From Candidatus Gastranaerophilales bacterium (GTDB lineage: Bacteria > Cyanobacteriota > Vampirovibrionia > Gastranaerophilales > Gastranaerophilaceae), in NCBI GenBank assembly GCA_947630535.1, contig CANRHZ010000010.1, forward strand, positions 1-46,863: 46,863 bases of DNA, in the 5' to 3' direction. Positions within the stretch are counted from its first letter, which is position 1. Every line of letters starts with the position of its first letter. Shown piece after piece: positions 24,931 through 34,160 of this stretch. The notes beneath the pieces are model-generated. The model saw nothing but the letters and a program-made list of their open reading frames with translations, was not told where the DNA came from and did no database searches. The position numbers were made by a program, and so were the translations under genes.

Positions 24931-26072
24931 AAGTTATCCTTTTTGTTTTTCTTCTCTATAAATGGTTTTTTTACAATTTTAGCATTGTATTGTTTATTTC
25001 TTATCATAATATTAACTGTTATGCCAAGTGTTTTTTCTAAAGTGTTAAGTGATGTTTCATTATTTACATCAAGATAAGCTAAACCTATATTTTTCTTTAA
25101 TACGGGAGAAGGGCCGCCCGAGGTAACAACACCTATTTTTTTGCCCTCATAAAAAACTTCATACCCGTGGCGGGCAGGGATTTTATCTTCCATAATAAAG
25201 CCCACAAGTTTTTTTGATTTGGGGACTGTACCGTTTAATTGCCCCATTATAACATCTTTACCGTTATAATCTTCTTCTTTGTCTTTTGCAACGGACCAGC
25301 CAAGCCCCGCCTCAACCGGAGTAACGGTTTCATCCAAGTCGTTCCCGTACAAATGGAGCGCAGCTTCAAGCCTTAGAGTATCTCTTGCACCGAGCCCGAT
25401 GGGTAAAATCCCAAATTCCATGCCATCTTCAAGAATTTTATCCCAAAGATAAGCGGAATAATGATTTTTAACGAGTATTTCAAACCCATCTTCTCCCGTA
25501 TAGCCCGTTCTTGCAATTAAAACATTTATGTTTTTAATTTCTCCCCTTTTGATGGAGAAAAACTTTGGCTGGTTTTCTTTTTTAATTCCCATTTTTTCAA
25601 TTAATAAAGAAGCCTTGGGCCCTTGTACGGCAAGAAGGGAATAGTTATGAGAATCGTTAACAATGTTAACATCAAACCCTAAAGAGTTTCTTACCATCCA
25701 GTTCAGGTCGTCATCAATTCTTGAAGCGTTAACTATTAAAAGGTAATCTTTATCTATTTCATCAAGTCTGTATATTATTAAATCGTCTATAATTCCGCCG
25801 TTTTTATTTGTAAGTTGACAGTATAGGGCCTTATTTTTTGTTAACTTTGAAACATCTTGAGGCACAAGCTTTTGTAAGAAATTCAGAGAATCTTTTCCCG
25901 ATATAAAAACTTCTCCCATATGAGAAACATCAAAAAGCCCCACGTTTTGCCTTACTGCATTATGTTCTTCAAATATAGAGGTGTATGAAACAGGCATGAG
26001 CCATCCTGCAAAGGGGGTGAGCTTTGCATTCAATTTGGTCTGTTCTTCATATAGAAATGTTTTTTTATCCAT
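24927..26072 (-). CDS. gcvT: Aminomethyltransferase, glycine cleavage T protein
   Basis: 381 aa. Landmarks: LTPFAGWLMPVSY, FDVSHMGEVFISG, the folate/lipoyl region GGIIDDLIIYRLDE, ARTGYTGEDGFEI and GLGARDTLRLEAALHLYG. It transfers the one-carbon unit to tetrahydrofolate, feeding the pool handled by FolD, which is encoded two genes upstream. The gene follows alr by 10 nt. Confidence 0.95.
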   Translation of the reverse strand: MDKKTFLYEEQTKLNAKLTPFAGWLMPVSYTSIFEEHNAVRQNVGLFDVSHMGEVFISGKDSLNFLQKLVPQDVSKLTKNKALYCQLTNKNGGIIDDLIIYRLDEIDKDYLLIVNASRIDDDLNWMVRNSLGFDVNIVNDSHNYSLLAVQGPKASLLIEKMGIKKENQPKFFSIKRGEIKNINVLIARTGYTGEDGFEILVKNHYSAYLWDKILEDGMEFGILPIGLGARDTLRLEAALHLYGNDLDETVTPVEAGLGWSVAKDKEEDYNGKDVIMGQLNGTVPKSKKLVGFIMEDKIPARHGYEVFYEGKKIGVVTSGGPSPVLKKNIGLAYLDVNNETSLNTLEKTLGITVNIMIRNKQYNAKIVKKPFIEKKNKKDNL

Positions 26073-26082
26073 TTTTGCCTTC

Positions 26083-27228
26083 TTATCTAACGTAAACCCT
26101 GGGAAGTCTAACTTTAAGCCTGCATGTTAATTCATAATTAATTGTGCCTAAAATTTGAGCCCAGTTATCTACCGATAAAAAATTATCTTTATCATACCCT
26201 AAAATTGTTATTATGTCTCCAACTTTTACATCAAGGCCGCTTACATCAAACATCATCTGATCCATTGTAATTCTTCCGATTTGAGGAACATAAACCCCTT
26301 CTATTGAACCTTGAATTTTTCCCGATAAGTTCCTTGAAATGCCGTCAGCGTACCCTATTGGAATTGTTGCAACTTTTGTATCTTTATTTGCTTTATATAT
26401 GTGTCCGTAGCTTACCCCTTCTCCCTTTTTTATTGTGTGTATGTTTGTAATTCTGCCTTTAACCGAGATAAGTTGTTTTAATTCAGGCAACTTACAAATT
26501 GGTTCAACCCCGTATGTTAAGGGGGACAGGCCGTATATAACAATCCCCAAGCGTATTAAATTGTATCTGTCATCATCCAATATAAAAGCGCCCAGACTGT
26601 TTTGAGAATGGATTTTGAGGTTTTTTATATCAATGTTGTCTAAAACGTAGTTAAATCTTTCTGTTTGGTTATTTAAAATTTCTCTGTTTTCGGCATCTGC
26701 AAAGTGCGTAAAGACGCCCGTTAATTCAAGACAATCAAGGTTTCTTATTTTATTTATAAAAGAAGGTGCATTTTTATAATTTATGCCTATCCTGTTCATT
26801 CCCGTATCAACTTTAACCTGAACTTTAAGCTTTTTATTACACCTTTCATACAAAAGTTTTAGAGCTTCAATATGTTCATCATTAAATACCGAAATTTCTA
26901 TATCATAGTTTAGTGCGGCTTCAAATGCCCAAACGGGAACGGCTCCAAGTACAAGTATGGGGCATTTTATTTTATTTTCTCTAAGTTCAATCCCTTCATC
27001 AATTGATGCAACCGCAAGAGAATCTATTCCGCAGGCAAGCAAAGTAGGTGCGCTCATAAGACTTCCATGCCCGTACCCGTCCGCTTTTATAACCGCCATA
27101 AGGTGCTTATTTTCAACATTTTTAATGCATTTTTTGATATTTAAAATGTTTTCTTCAAGATGTCCCAAATCAACCTCGACCCAGGAATCTCTGTGTTTAT
27201 TGGTAAAGCTTGTTCTTACGTTTTTCAT
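26083..27228 (-). CDS. alr: Alanine racemase
   Basis: 381 aa. PLP lysine K48 in AVIKADGYGHG; second-subunit catalytic Tyr region GVSYGHIYK; landmarks VDTGMNRIG, THFADAE, YGLSP and ATIPIGYADGISR. It makes D-alanine for peptidoglycan. The start codon directly abuts the folD stop codon, with no gap, so ribosomes probably pass from one gene to the next. Confidence 0.95.
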   Translation of the reverse strand: MKNVRTSFTNKHRDSWVEVDLGHLEENILNIKKCIKNVENKHLMAVIKADGYGHGSLMSAPTLLACGIDSLAVASIDEGIELRENKIKCPILVLGAVPVWAFEAALNYDIEISVFNDEHIEALKLLYERCNKKLKVQVKVDTGMNRIGINYKNAPSFINKIRNLDCLELTGVFTHFADAENREILNNQTERFNYVLDNIDIKNLKIHSQNSLGAFILDDDRYNLIRLGIVIYGLSPLTYGVEPICKLPELKQLISVKGRITNIHTIKKGEGVSYGHIYKANKDTKVATIPIGYADGISRNLSGKIQGSIEGVYVPQIGRITMDQMMFDVSGLDVKVGDIITILGYDKDNFLSVDNWAQILGTINYELTCRLKVRLPRVYVR

Positions 27229-28074
27229 TTATGCCCCTTTTTGAGATAAATACAATTCTAAAGTATTTTCCATAAGTTCGGCAACCGTCATTGGCCCAAT
27301 TCCCCCGGGGACAGGTGTTATATAGGAAGCTTTTTCTTTTACCCCCTCAAAATCAACATCTCCCCTGATTTTGCCCTCATCATCTCTTACAATTCCGACA
27401 TCAAATACAACAGCGCCTTCTTTTATCATATCTTTTGTAATAAGGTTTTTTTGCCCTGCGGCGGATATAATAATATCTGACATTTTTGCAAGTTCGGATA
27501 AATTTTTGGTTTTTGAATGTGCCGTTATAACGGTTGAATTTTTTTTGGACATTAAAACAGAAATTGGCTTCCCTACAATATTTGAGCGCCCGATAACAAG
27601 TGCAACTTTACCTTCGGTATCTATTTTATACTCGTCTATAAGTTTAATTATCCCCTTTGGAGTGCAAGGGATTATAGAATTAATTCCTTTAAAGAGTTTG
27701 CCCGCATTAAATGAATTAAACCCGTCAACATCTTTATTCGGAGAAATTCTGTCAATAAAATCGTTTTCTGATAAGTGTTTTGGGAGAGGAAGCTGCAATA
27801 AAATCCCGTTTACATTTTCATCTTTATTTAATTTTTCAATTTCGCCCAAAAGTTCTTCTTTTGATATTTTTTCATCCAGCTTAACCAAAAAAGAGTTAAA
27901 CCCCGCTTCTTTAGCCCTTTTTATTTTGTTGTTAACATAAATCTTGCTTGCCGCATTTTCCCCGACGATAATAACCGAAAGAGTGGGCTTAACATCAAGC
28001 TTTTGAACTTTTTCTTTAATGTTATCAACTATTTTTTGAGCTATGCTTTTTCCGTCTATAATTTTTGCTGTCAT
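27229..28074 (-). CDS. folD: Bifunctional methylenetetrahydrofolate dehydrogenase/cyclohydrolase
   Basis: 281 aa. Landmarks: KIYVNNKIKRAKEAGF, GILLQLPLPKHL, DVDGFN, PCTPKGI, the NADP site GRSNIVGKPISVLM, VVFDVGI and TPVPGGIGPMTVAELMENT. It converts methylene-THF to formyl-THF. Being in one operon with gcvT, gcvH and gcvPA fits one-carbon supply from glycine. Confidence 0.95.
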   Translation of the reverse strand: MTAKIIDGKSIAQKIVDNIKEKVQKLDVKPTLSVIIVGENAASKIYVNNKIKRAKEAGFNSFLVKLDEKISKEELLGEIEKLNKDENVNGILLQLPLPKHLSENDFIDRISPNKDVDGFNSFNAGKLFKGINSIIPCTPKGIIKLIDEYKIDTEGKVALVIGRSNIVGKPISVLMSKKNSTVITAHSKTKNLSELAKMSDIIISAAGQKNLITKDMIKEGAVVFDVGIVRDDEGKIRGDVDFEGVKEKASYITPVPGGIGPMTVAELMENTLELYLSQKGA

Positions 28075-28077
28075 AGG

Positions 28078-28809
28078 TTATCCTTGCGGCATATTTAGTC
28101 TTGAATAAACAGTTTTTAAAATGTTTTCAAATTCATCTGAATCAATTTCATCTTTAAATTCGGGGATAATTCCAAGTAAACTTAACCCGAGAGAATTTAT
28201 CCCTTCAAGTAAAATATTTGCGTTATTTTTGTCGGATACTTTATTTAATATTACCCCGAATTGCCCGTTTGAAGCGTATTTATTAGAATTTTCAAAAATT
28301 TTGTTTGCTAAATCTATTGATTTTAAATCAGGATTTGAAATCAAAAGGGTTGTGTCAATCGGATAGTCAACAAGCTGATTTAAATATTTGAGGTCATATT
28401 CGCAATCAAAGATTACAAAATCATACCTTTCAACAAGTTTTACAAGCGCATCATTCATCTGCTTTGTAATGGGACATCTGCACTCTTTTGAAGCAACAAA
28501 AGAAGATGAAACAATATCGACGTTGTTATCAACTTCAATTAAAATATCTTCAAGCGCCCACTCTATATATTCCTGTTTTGTCATTTTACTCGGGATGCCC
28601 GTATTGTATTCATGCTTCCCGCTTCTTATTCCGTAAATTGTTTTATCAATCGTAATTCCGAAAAACTCGGACAACTCTCCCGTTAAATCGTTGTCCACAA
28701 GAAGAATGCTTTTGTCTTTGAATTTGTTTTTGATAATATTTGACAGGTGATACGTGACGGTTGACTTTCCGCTTCCGGATTTTCCGATTATTGCAATTGT
28801 TGATGTCAT
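28078..28809 (-). CDS. ParA/MinD/CooC-like P-loop ATPase
   Basis: 243 aa. Walker A is GKSGSGKSTVT (residues 8-18), followed by LLVDNDLTGELSEFFG and a FVIFDCEYDLKYLNQL Walker B-like strand; later FGVILNKVSD. Such ATPases position proteins or insert cofactors. The CRCPI pair is the only Cys-containing motif. It is the first gene of the folD-alr-gcv transcript, 3 nt before folD. Its target is unknown. Confidence 0.75.
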   Translation of the reverse strand: MTSTIAIIGKSGSGKSTVTYHLSNIIKNKFKDKSILLVDNDLTGELSEFFGITIDKTIYGIRSGKHEYNTGIPSKMTKQEYIEWALEDILIEVDNNVDIVSSSFVASKECRCPITKQMNDALVKLVERYDFVIFDCEYDLKYLNQLVDYPIDTTLLISNPDLKSIDLANKIFENSNKYASNGQFGVILNKVSDKNNANILLEGINSLGLSLLGIIPEFKDEIDSDEFENILKTVYSRLNMPQG

Positions 28810-28860
28810 AAAAACCTTTAGATAATGTTTATAAATTAATTTTATTATAAAATCTAAATT

Positions 28861-29865
28861 ATGAAAAATGTTAAATGTAAAAATGTTTTATTTATTAACT
28901 ACGGAGGAATAGGAGATGAAATACTGTTCCTGCCCGCTATACAAGGTTTTAAAAAGCTTTATCCGGATTGCAAAATAACCCTTGCGCTTGAAAAAAGAGC
29001 AAAAGGCATAAAAACCTTAACAAACCTTATAGATGATATTATTGAAGTTGATATAAAATCTTCGTTTATAAAAAAAGTATTAAGCATTTTAAATTTAATA
29101 GTTAAGGCAAGATTAACGGGGTTTGATACCGTAATTTCAAGCGGAAAGTCACCCTTGGTTTCAATTATTTTGTATTTAACCGACATAAAAACAAAAGTAG
29201 GGTATAAAACAAAAACCTCGTTTTTATTGGACGGTGAAGTTCCCCTGAATGAAAACTCTTATGCAGGGAATATGTATTTTGATTTAATAAAACCCTTTGG
29301 TCCCGTTGAATTTGAATTGCCAAAAATTTTATACGACAAAGATTTTATGGTTCCATACAAAGAAAACGACTTTGTTTTAATTCATCCGGGGGTTTCCCTT
29401 ATGAGCGTTAAAAAGCACATATTAAAATGCCCCTCTCCCTCTTTTTGGGTAGAGCTCATAGATGAACTTATAAAAAGGGGAGAAAATGTTATTTTAGCGG
29501 GCGGAGTTGATGATAAAAATACGGTTGAATTTATTTTGGATAACATAAAAGAAAATGAAAAATTCCGTTCAATGTATATGAAAACAAAGAGTTTATATGA
29601 AATGGCCGGGTTAATTAAAAAATCAAAATTCCTCCTTTGTTGTGATAGCGCTCCTTTACATATAGGTGTAGGGGTTGGGGCAAATATTAATGTTATCTTT
29701 GCTCCCACAAACGAAAATAAACTTGTTCCAAAAATGTGCAATATAAAAGTAATTAAAAAAGATATAAATTGCAGACCTTGTCTTTGGGATAAAAGAAAGA
29801 CAAACTGTGAAAAATCGGATTGTCTTAATATTTCCCCCAAAGATGCTCTAGACTGTATGAAGTAA
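28861..29865 (+). CDS. GT9-family glycosyltransferase (heptosyltransferase-like)
   Basis: 334 aa. The N-terminal GT-B domain opens VLFINYGGIGDEILFLPAIQG. The C-terminal domain has FVLIHPGVSLMSVKKHILK, VILAGGVDD and LLCCDSAPLHIGVGVGANINVIFAPT, the ADP-sugar-binding face of GT9. The C-terminus carries four Cys (DINCRPCLWDKRKTNCEKSDC), seen in some members of the family. It adds heptose or a similar sugar to a lipid-linked glycan. There is no Shine-Dalgarno; a TATAAA box ends 9 nt before the ATG, suggesting leaderless expression. Divergent from the ParA-like gene. Confidence 0.85.
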   Translation: MKNVKCKNVLFINYGGIGDEILFLPAIQGFKKLYPDCKITLALEKRAKGIKTLTNLIDDIIEVDIKSSFIKKVLSILNLIVKARLTGFDTVISSGKSPLVSIILYLTDIKTKVGYKTKTSFLLDGEVPLNENSYAGNMYFDLIKPFGPVEFELPKILYDKDFMVPYKENDFVLIHPGVSLMSVKKHILKCPSPSFWVELIDELIKRGENVILAGGVDDKNTVEFILDNIKENEKFRSMYMKTKSLYEMAGLIKKSKFLLCCDSAPLHIGVGVGANINVIFAPTNENKLVPKMCNIKVIKKDINCRPCLWDKRKTNCEKSDCLNISPKDALDCMK

Positions 29866-29977
29866 TGTAACGCACTTTATTGCGTTTAGAATTTTTGTAG
29901 TGTAAAATTTTATAGAAAATGTGCAATTTTGAGCATATTTTTATTGTATTACCATTTATCCTGTAAAGCGAGGAAAT

Positions 29978-31228
29978 ATGAAACTTTTGCAAAAATTATT
30001 TATGACATCTGCATTGGCATCAGCTATGTTACTAAGCTCAAATGTTGCAAATGCACTGAATATTGTTGATGTTCCCAATACATTTTGGGCTAAAAATGAG
30101 ATAATTCAGTCAATTCAAAATAACTACATTCCGCCCAAAGGGGATAAATTTTATCCCAATTCTCCCATAACAAGGGCAGAATTTGCAAATGCAGTATATA
30201 ATGTTATTCAAAGGGGACAGGTATCGTCTGATTATCAATTTTCAGACATTACACCAAGCACTCAATACGGTTCAAACATTTTAACCCTATCTCAACTTCA
30301 AATTGTGTTCGGGTATCCTGACGGCGAATTTAAGCCTGATAAACCCTTAAAAAGAAGTGAAGCTTCAAGCGTTATTGCAAACATTATAAAAAGCGATTTT
30401 TGGAATAAATCCGTTCTTGACAAATTCCAAGATAAAGATGATGTTCCGGAATGGGCAGAACTTTCTTACATAAACAATATTGTAAACGACGTTTATGTTA
30501 ACTACCCCAATTCAAAAGTTTTATTGCCGAATGAATATCTTACAAGAGCACAAGCTGCGGTATTAATGTCCAAATTATCATACGCACTCAATCAGTATAA
30601 AACTTCATACCTTCCCCAAGACGAACTTGAAAATGTTTCGGATGAAGATGAAGATAAAGTGGTTCCCGTATTTGTCGGAACGGATACTCTCGGCGAATTT
30701 AAACACTCATACAAAAATACTGTAAATATTTACGATACAAAAAAAGTAATTCAGGCAGGAAATATTGTTCCCGTTCGTGCACTTCAAAGAGTTGATGCAA
30801 GAAAAGTATCTGAAGGCGAGCAATTAGCTTACGTTTCACCCAAAGATGTTTATTCAATTGAAGGCACAAAACTTTATTCCGAAGGAACAAAATTCTTAGG
30901 ATATGTTGATAGCGTTGAAAAATCATACTGGTTAAAAAGACAACATAAAGCATACATTGTATTTAACAAAGCAGTTTTAACCGACGGAACCGAATTTCCG
31001 GTTGCGGGTGTTTTATATTCAACCTACAGAGGCAAAGTAGTTAAAGAAAAAGAAAAAGATACACTAAAAATCGAAAGAGATGCGACTAAACAGTATCCAA
31101 GGGACATAAAGGCATACAAATTCACAGATAAGCTTGTTCCTGTTATCAAATATGAAGATTCAACAAAAGACAATTTGTTTATGTTAATAACGGGCGATAT
31201 GATTATTCCCGATTCATCAACATTATAA
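29978..31228 (+). CDS. S-layer-homology (SLH) domain protein, secreted
   Basis: 416 aa. Signal peptide 1-26 (cleavage after NVANA). Three SLH repeats follow: about 28-85 (TFWAKNEIIQSI, FYPNSPITRAEFANAVYNVI), 88-148 (FSDI, FGYPDGEFKPDKPLKRSEASSVI) and 150-205 (FQDKDDVPEWAEL, YLTRAQAAVLMSKL). The C-terminal half is beta-rich without a known family; it has no OprB porin barrel of the cyanobacterial type. SLH repeats bind pyruvylated wall polymers, so it probably links outer layers to the wall. GAGG lies 4 nt before the ATG; own terminator. Confidence 0.88.
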   Translation: MKLLQKLFMTSALASAMLLSSNVANALNIVDVPNTFWAKNEIIQSIQNNYIPPKGDKFYPNSPITRAEFANAVYNVIQRGQVSSDYQFSDITPSTQYGSNILTLSQLQIVFGYPDGEFKPDKPLKRSEASSVIANIIKSDFWNKSVLDKFQDKDDVPEWAELSYINNIVNDVYVNYPNSKVLLPNEYLTRAQAAVLMSKLSYALNQYKTSYLPQDELENVSDEDEDKVVPVFVGTDTLGEFKHSYKNTVNIYDTKKVIQAGNIVPVRALQRVDARKVSEGEQLAYVSPKDVYSIEGTKLYSEGTKFLGYVDSVEKSYWLKRQHKAYIVFNKAVLTDGTEFPVAGVLYSTYRGKVVKEKEKDTLKIERDATKQYPRDIKAYKFTDKLVPVIKYEDSTKDNLFMLITGDMIIPDSSTL

Positions 31229-31248
31229 ATTTATAAAACTTAAACTTT

Positions 31249-31278
31249 AAAAACGTCCTATAAAAATAGGACGTTTTT
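31249..31278 (+). terminator. Terminator after the SLH protein gene
   Basis: AAAAACGTCCTA / TAGGACGTTTTT stem followed by further Ts. Confidence 0.9.
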
Positions 31279-31299
31279 TTATTATTAATATTTTTTTGT

Positions 31300-31305
31300 T
31301 ATAAT
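31300..31305 (+). promoter_or_regulatory. -10 box for a leaderless TPR-protein mRNA
   Basis: TATAAT 8 nt before ATG 31314; no Shine-Dalgarno is present. Confidence 0.55.
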
Positions 31306-31313
31306 TTATCGGT

Positions 31314-33107
31314 ATGAAGGCTGATGAAAGTGAAATTTTAAATCTTTTAGACAAATCATGCGCTCTTATATCGGAATCTAAGTTTGTTGATGCGCAAAAA
31401 AAACTCTTAAGAGCGGTTATGATTGCCCCCGATAATATAGAAGTTAACAGAACTCTGGGGCTCTGTCTTGTTAACCTTGAAAAGTATCATGAAGCTGAAA
31501 AATATTTTGAACGTGCGGTTAAATTGGATAAAACCGATGCAAATTCTTGGTTTTACTATGCATGCTGCCTTGAAAAGCAAGATGAATATCAAAAGGCTGA
31601 AAAAGCCTATAAAAAAGTAATATCCCTTAGAGAAGAATACTATGATGCATATAAGAGTCTTGCGGTTTTATATCTAAAAACGGGAGAATATGAAAAAATA
31701 ACAAAAAAACTCTCCCGCATAACAGAGGTAGGAAAAGACGATTACCAATCATTTTATATAATGGCATCCGCCTATATGGCAACGGGGGACGAAAAAAAAT
31801 CCTCCGAGCTTTTAAAAATTGCTCATAAAATGATGCCCGCCCACATCCAGATAATCAACAATTTAACAAGTTGTCTTATAGCATCAGGAGAGCTTGAAGA
31901 AGCTAAAGACTTCATTAATAAAGGACTTAAAATTGAGCCTGATAATTCGCAGTTGAATTTTAATTTGGGGACAATATACCAGCTTCAAAATGATACAAAT
32001 AGTGCAATTGAGCACTTTTCAAAGGCATACCTTAAAGACCCCGCCCCCGCAACACTTACCTCTCTTGCATCCTGCATGGTAAGTATCGGCAACTATCAGG
32101 AAGCTTATAAATACTATAACACCCTGCATAACCTCTATCCCGATAAACAAAACTACACAAATAACCTTATAAAATGCGCAATAGAATGCGATTTATACGA
32201 CAAAGCCCTGGTAGAAATTGATAAAATGCTTGCAATAAACCCGAAATCCGTAGAATTATTGAAGAAAAAAGGGTTTTGCAAAAGAATGCTCGGGGATTAT
32301 GAAGGGGCAATTGATGTTTTAGAGGAACTTGTAAAAAAAGGCAAAATAGATTATGAGGTTTATTACAATCTTGGAATTTCAAAAGCCCGCAATAAAGATT
32401 TAGAGGGCGCAAAAGACGCACTTAAAAAGTGTATATCGTTAGAACCTGACAATCCTTGTGCAAGAAAAGATTTGGGTATAATCTACCTTTATATGAATAT
32501 GGTTGATTGGGCACAGGACGAATTAAGACAGGCATTTGAACTTGAACCGTATAACGGGGAGTATGCATATAATTACGCTTTTTGTTTGTATAAGGGCGGA
32601 AACTACACAGAAGCCGATAAGATGTATAAAATGTCAATTTCTCTTGATGATAAAAACTCGATTTATTATTCATCATATGCAGATAACCTTATAATGCTTC
32701 AAAAGAAAGAAGATGCCATTCAAAATTACAAAAAGGCAATTTTATTAAACCCTAAGAACATACAGGCTAATTTCGGACTTGCAAAAATTTATTACTCCGA
32801 AAAAAAATATGCAATCGCAAAAGAGCTTTTAGAAGATTTGATAGGATATACAAATGATGCTGAGATATTAAATGCCCTTGCAATGGTATATATGAATTTA
32901 AAAGAATACGAAAAGGCAATAGGCATATTTAATAACCTTCATCTTGTTTATCCGGATAACCATATTGTATCTTGCAGCCTTGCAAAATGTTATTTAAAAA
33001 TAAACGATAAAAAGAATGCCAAAATATACGCAAAAGAAGCCCTCAGGGTTTTTAGCGATTATGATGAGGCCATAAAAATTTTAAAAGAGGTAAACAAAGA
33101 TGAATAA
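31314..33107 (+). CDS. Tetratricopeptide-repeat protein (597 aa)
   Basis: Almost the whole chain is made of about sixteen 34-residue TPR units with the usual W/L-G-Y-A-P pattern, for example NRTLGLCLVNLEKYHEAEKY and YYNLGISKARNKDLEGAKDA. No catalytic domain, signal peptide or membrane segment. It would act as a protein-protein scaffold; the partner is unknown. It overlaps the trpS start by 8 nt, so the two are coupled, and it has its own leaderless-type promoter after the SLH terminator. Confidence 0.9.
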   Translation: MKADESEILNLLDKSCALISESKFVDAQKKLLRAVMIAPDNIEVNRTLGLCLVNLEKYHEAEKYFERAVKLDKTDANSWFYYACCLEKQDEYQKAEKAYKKVISLREEYYDAYKSLAVLYLKTGEYEKITKKLSRITEVGKDDYQSFYIMASAYMATGDEKKSSELLKIAHKMMPAHIQIINNLTSCLIASGELEEAKDFINKGLKIEPDNSQLNFNLGTIYQLQNDTNSAIEHFSKAYLKDPAPATLTSLASCMVSIGNYQEAYKYYNTLHNLYPDKQNYTNNLIKCAIECDLYDKALVEIDKMLAINPKSVELLKKKGFCKRMLGDYEGAIDVLEELVKKGKIDYEVYYNLGISKARNKDLEGAKDALKKCISLEPDNPCARKDLGIIYLYMNMVDWAQDELRQAFELEPYNGEYAYNYAFCLYKGGNYTEADKMYKMSISLDDKNSIYYSSYADNLIMLQKKEDAIQNYKKAILLNPKNIQANFGLAKIYYSEKKYAIAKELLEDLIGYTNDAEILNALAMVYMNLKEYEKAIGIFNNLHLVYPDNHIVSCSLAKCYLKINDKKNAKIYAKEALRVFSDYDEAIKILKEVNKDE

Positions 33108-34110
33108 AAAAAGCATACTGTCTTTAATGCGCCCGACGGGAAAATTGCATTTGGGCCACTATCTGGGGGTTTTAACCAACTGGATAAACCTTCAGGAAGA
33201 TAGTGAATATGATTGCTACTTTGGTGTTGCAGACTGGCATGCGCTGACTACTAAATTTGATGAAACGGACAGCCTAAAACAAAATACAAATGAAGTCCTT
33301 CTCGATTGGTTATCTTCCGGGATAGACCCTGAAAAATCAAACATATACCTTCAATCTTTAATACCGGAAACCGCTAAGTTGCATATATATTTAAGTATGG
33401 TAACCCCTATGAACTGGGCGCAAAGAGACCCTACCTTAAAAGATATGGTTAAAATTATGAAAGAAAAAGGCTCAAATGAAGAATATTCTTACGGCCTTAT
33501 CGGGTACCCCATTTTAATGGCGGCAGACATTTTAACTTTCAATGCGGAGTTTGTCCCCGTTGGTATTGATCAGGTTGCCCATATTGAAATTGCAAGGGAC
33601 ATTGCAAGAAGGTTCAACAACATATATAAAACAGACCTTTTAATTGAGCCAAAACCAAAATTAACCCAAATTCCTTTATTAAAGGGTTTGGACGGGAATA
33701 AAATGGGAAAATCTTTCCATAACGATATTAAAATTTCAGATACAACAGAGCAAACAACAAAAAAAATTATGACGGGAATAACCGACCGCTCACGCTTAAG
33801 AAAAACAGATATAGGGCATCCTGATGAGTGCGAAGTTATTTATCCTTATTGGGAAATATTTGCAAAACAAGAGCAAAAAGAAGAAATCAAATGCGCCTGC
33901 GAAAAAGGCGAAATTGGTTGTGCCGAATGCAAAAAAAGGCTTGCTCAAATCGTAAATGAAAAAATGAACCCCATAAGGGAAAAAAGAAAAGAGCTTGAAT
34001 CCGACACAAATAAAGTTAAAGAAATTATTTATGAGGGCTCAAAAAAAGCAAGAATAAAAGCAAGGGAAACCTTAGAAAAAGTGGAAAGTACGGTTATGAT
34101 ATACAGATAA
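33100..34110 (+). CDS. trpS: Tryptophanyl-tRNA synthetase
   Basis: 336 aa, class I synthetase. It opens LSLMRPTGKLHLGHYLGVL with the HIGH-type motif HLGH, has the Trp-pocket strands CYFGVADWHALTT and YPILMAADIL, and the KMSKS-type motif GNKMGKSFHN. An insertion with paired Cys (KCACEKGEIGCAECKKR, about 266-282) could bind zinc. Charges tRNA-Trp in the cytosol. It ends in a strong terminator. Confidence 0.93.
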   Translation: MNKKSILSLMRPTGKLHLGHYLGVLTNWINLQEDSEYDCYFGVADWHALTTKFDETDSLKQNTNEVLLDWLSSGIDPEKSNIYLQSLIPETAKLHIYLSMVTPMNWAQRDPTLKDMVKIMKEKGSNEEYSYGLIGYPILMAADILTFNAEFVPVGIDQVAHIEIARDIARRFNNIYKTDLLIEPKPKLTQIPLLKGLDGNKMGKSFHNDIKISDTTEQTTKKIMTGITDRSRLRKTDIGHPDECEVIYPYWEIFAKQEQKEEIKCACEKGEIGCAECKKRLAQIVNEKMNPIREKRKELESDTNKVKEIIYEGSKKARIKARETLEKVESTVMIYR

Positions 34111-34113
34111 TAA

Positions 34114-34141
34114 ACAACCCCCTTAAAATAAGGGGGTTGTT
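34114..34141 (+). terminator. Terminator after trpS
   Basis: AACAACCCCCTT / AAGGGGGTTGTT with a 4-5 nt loop; it may also serve the convergent gene at 34161-34850. Confidence 0.88.
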
Positions 34142-34160
34142 ATCGTCAATCGAACAGTAT

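Noticed and set aside
24927-26083. Glycine riboswitch ahead of gcvT
   Set aside because: Only 10 nt separate alr and gcvT; no room for a riboswitch, and none is seen at the operon start.
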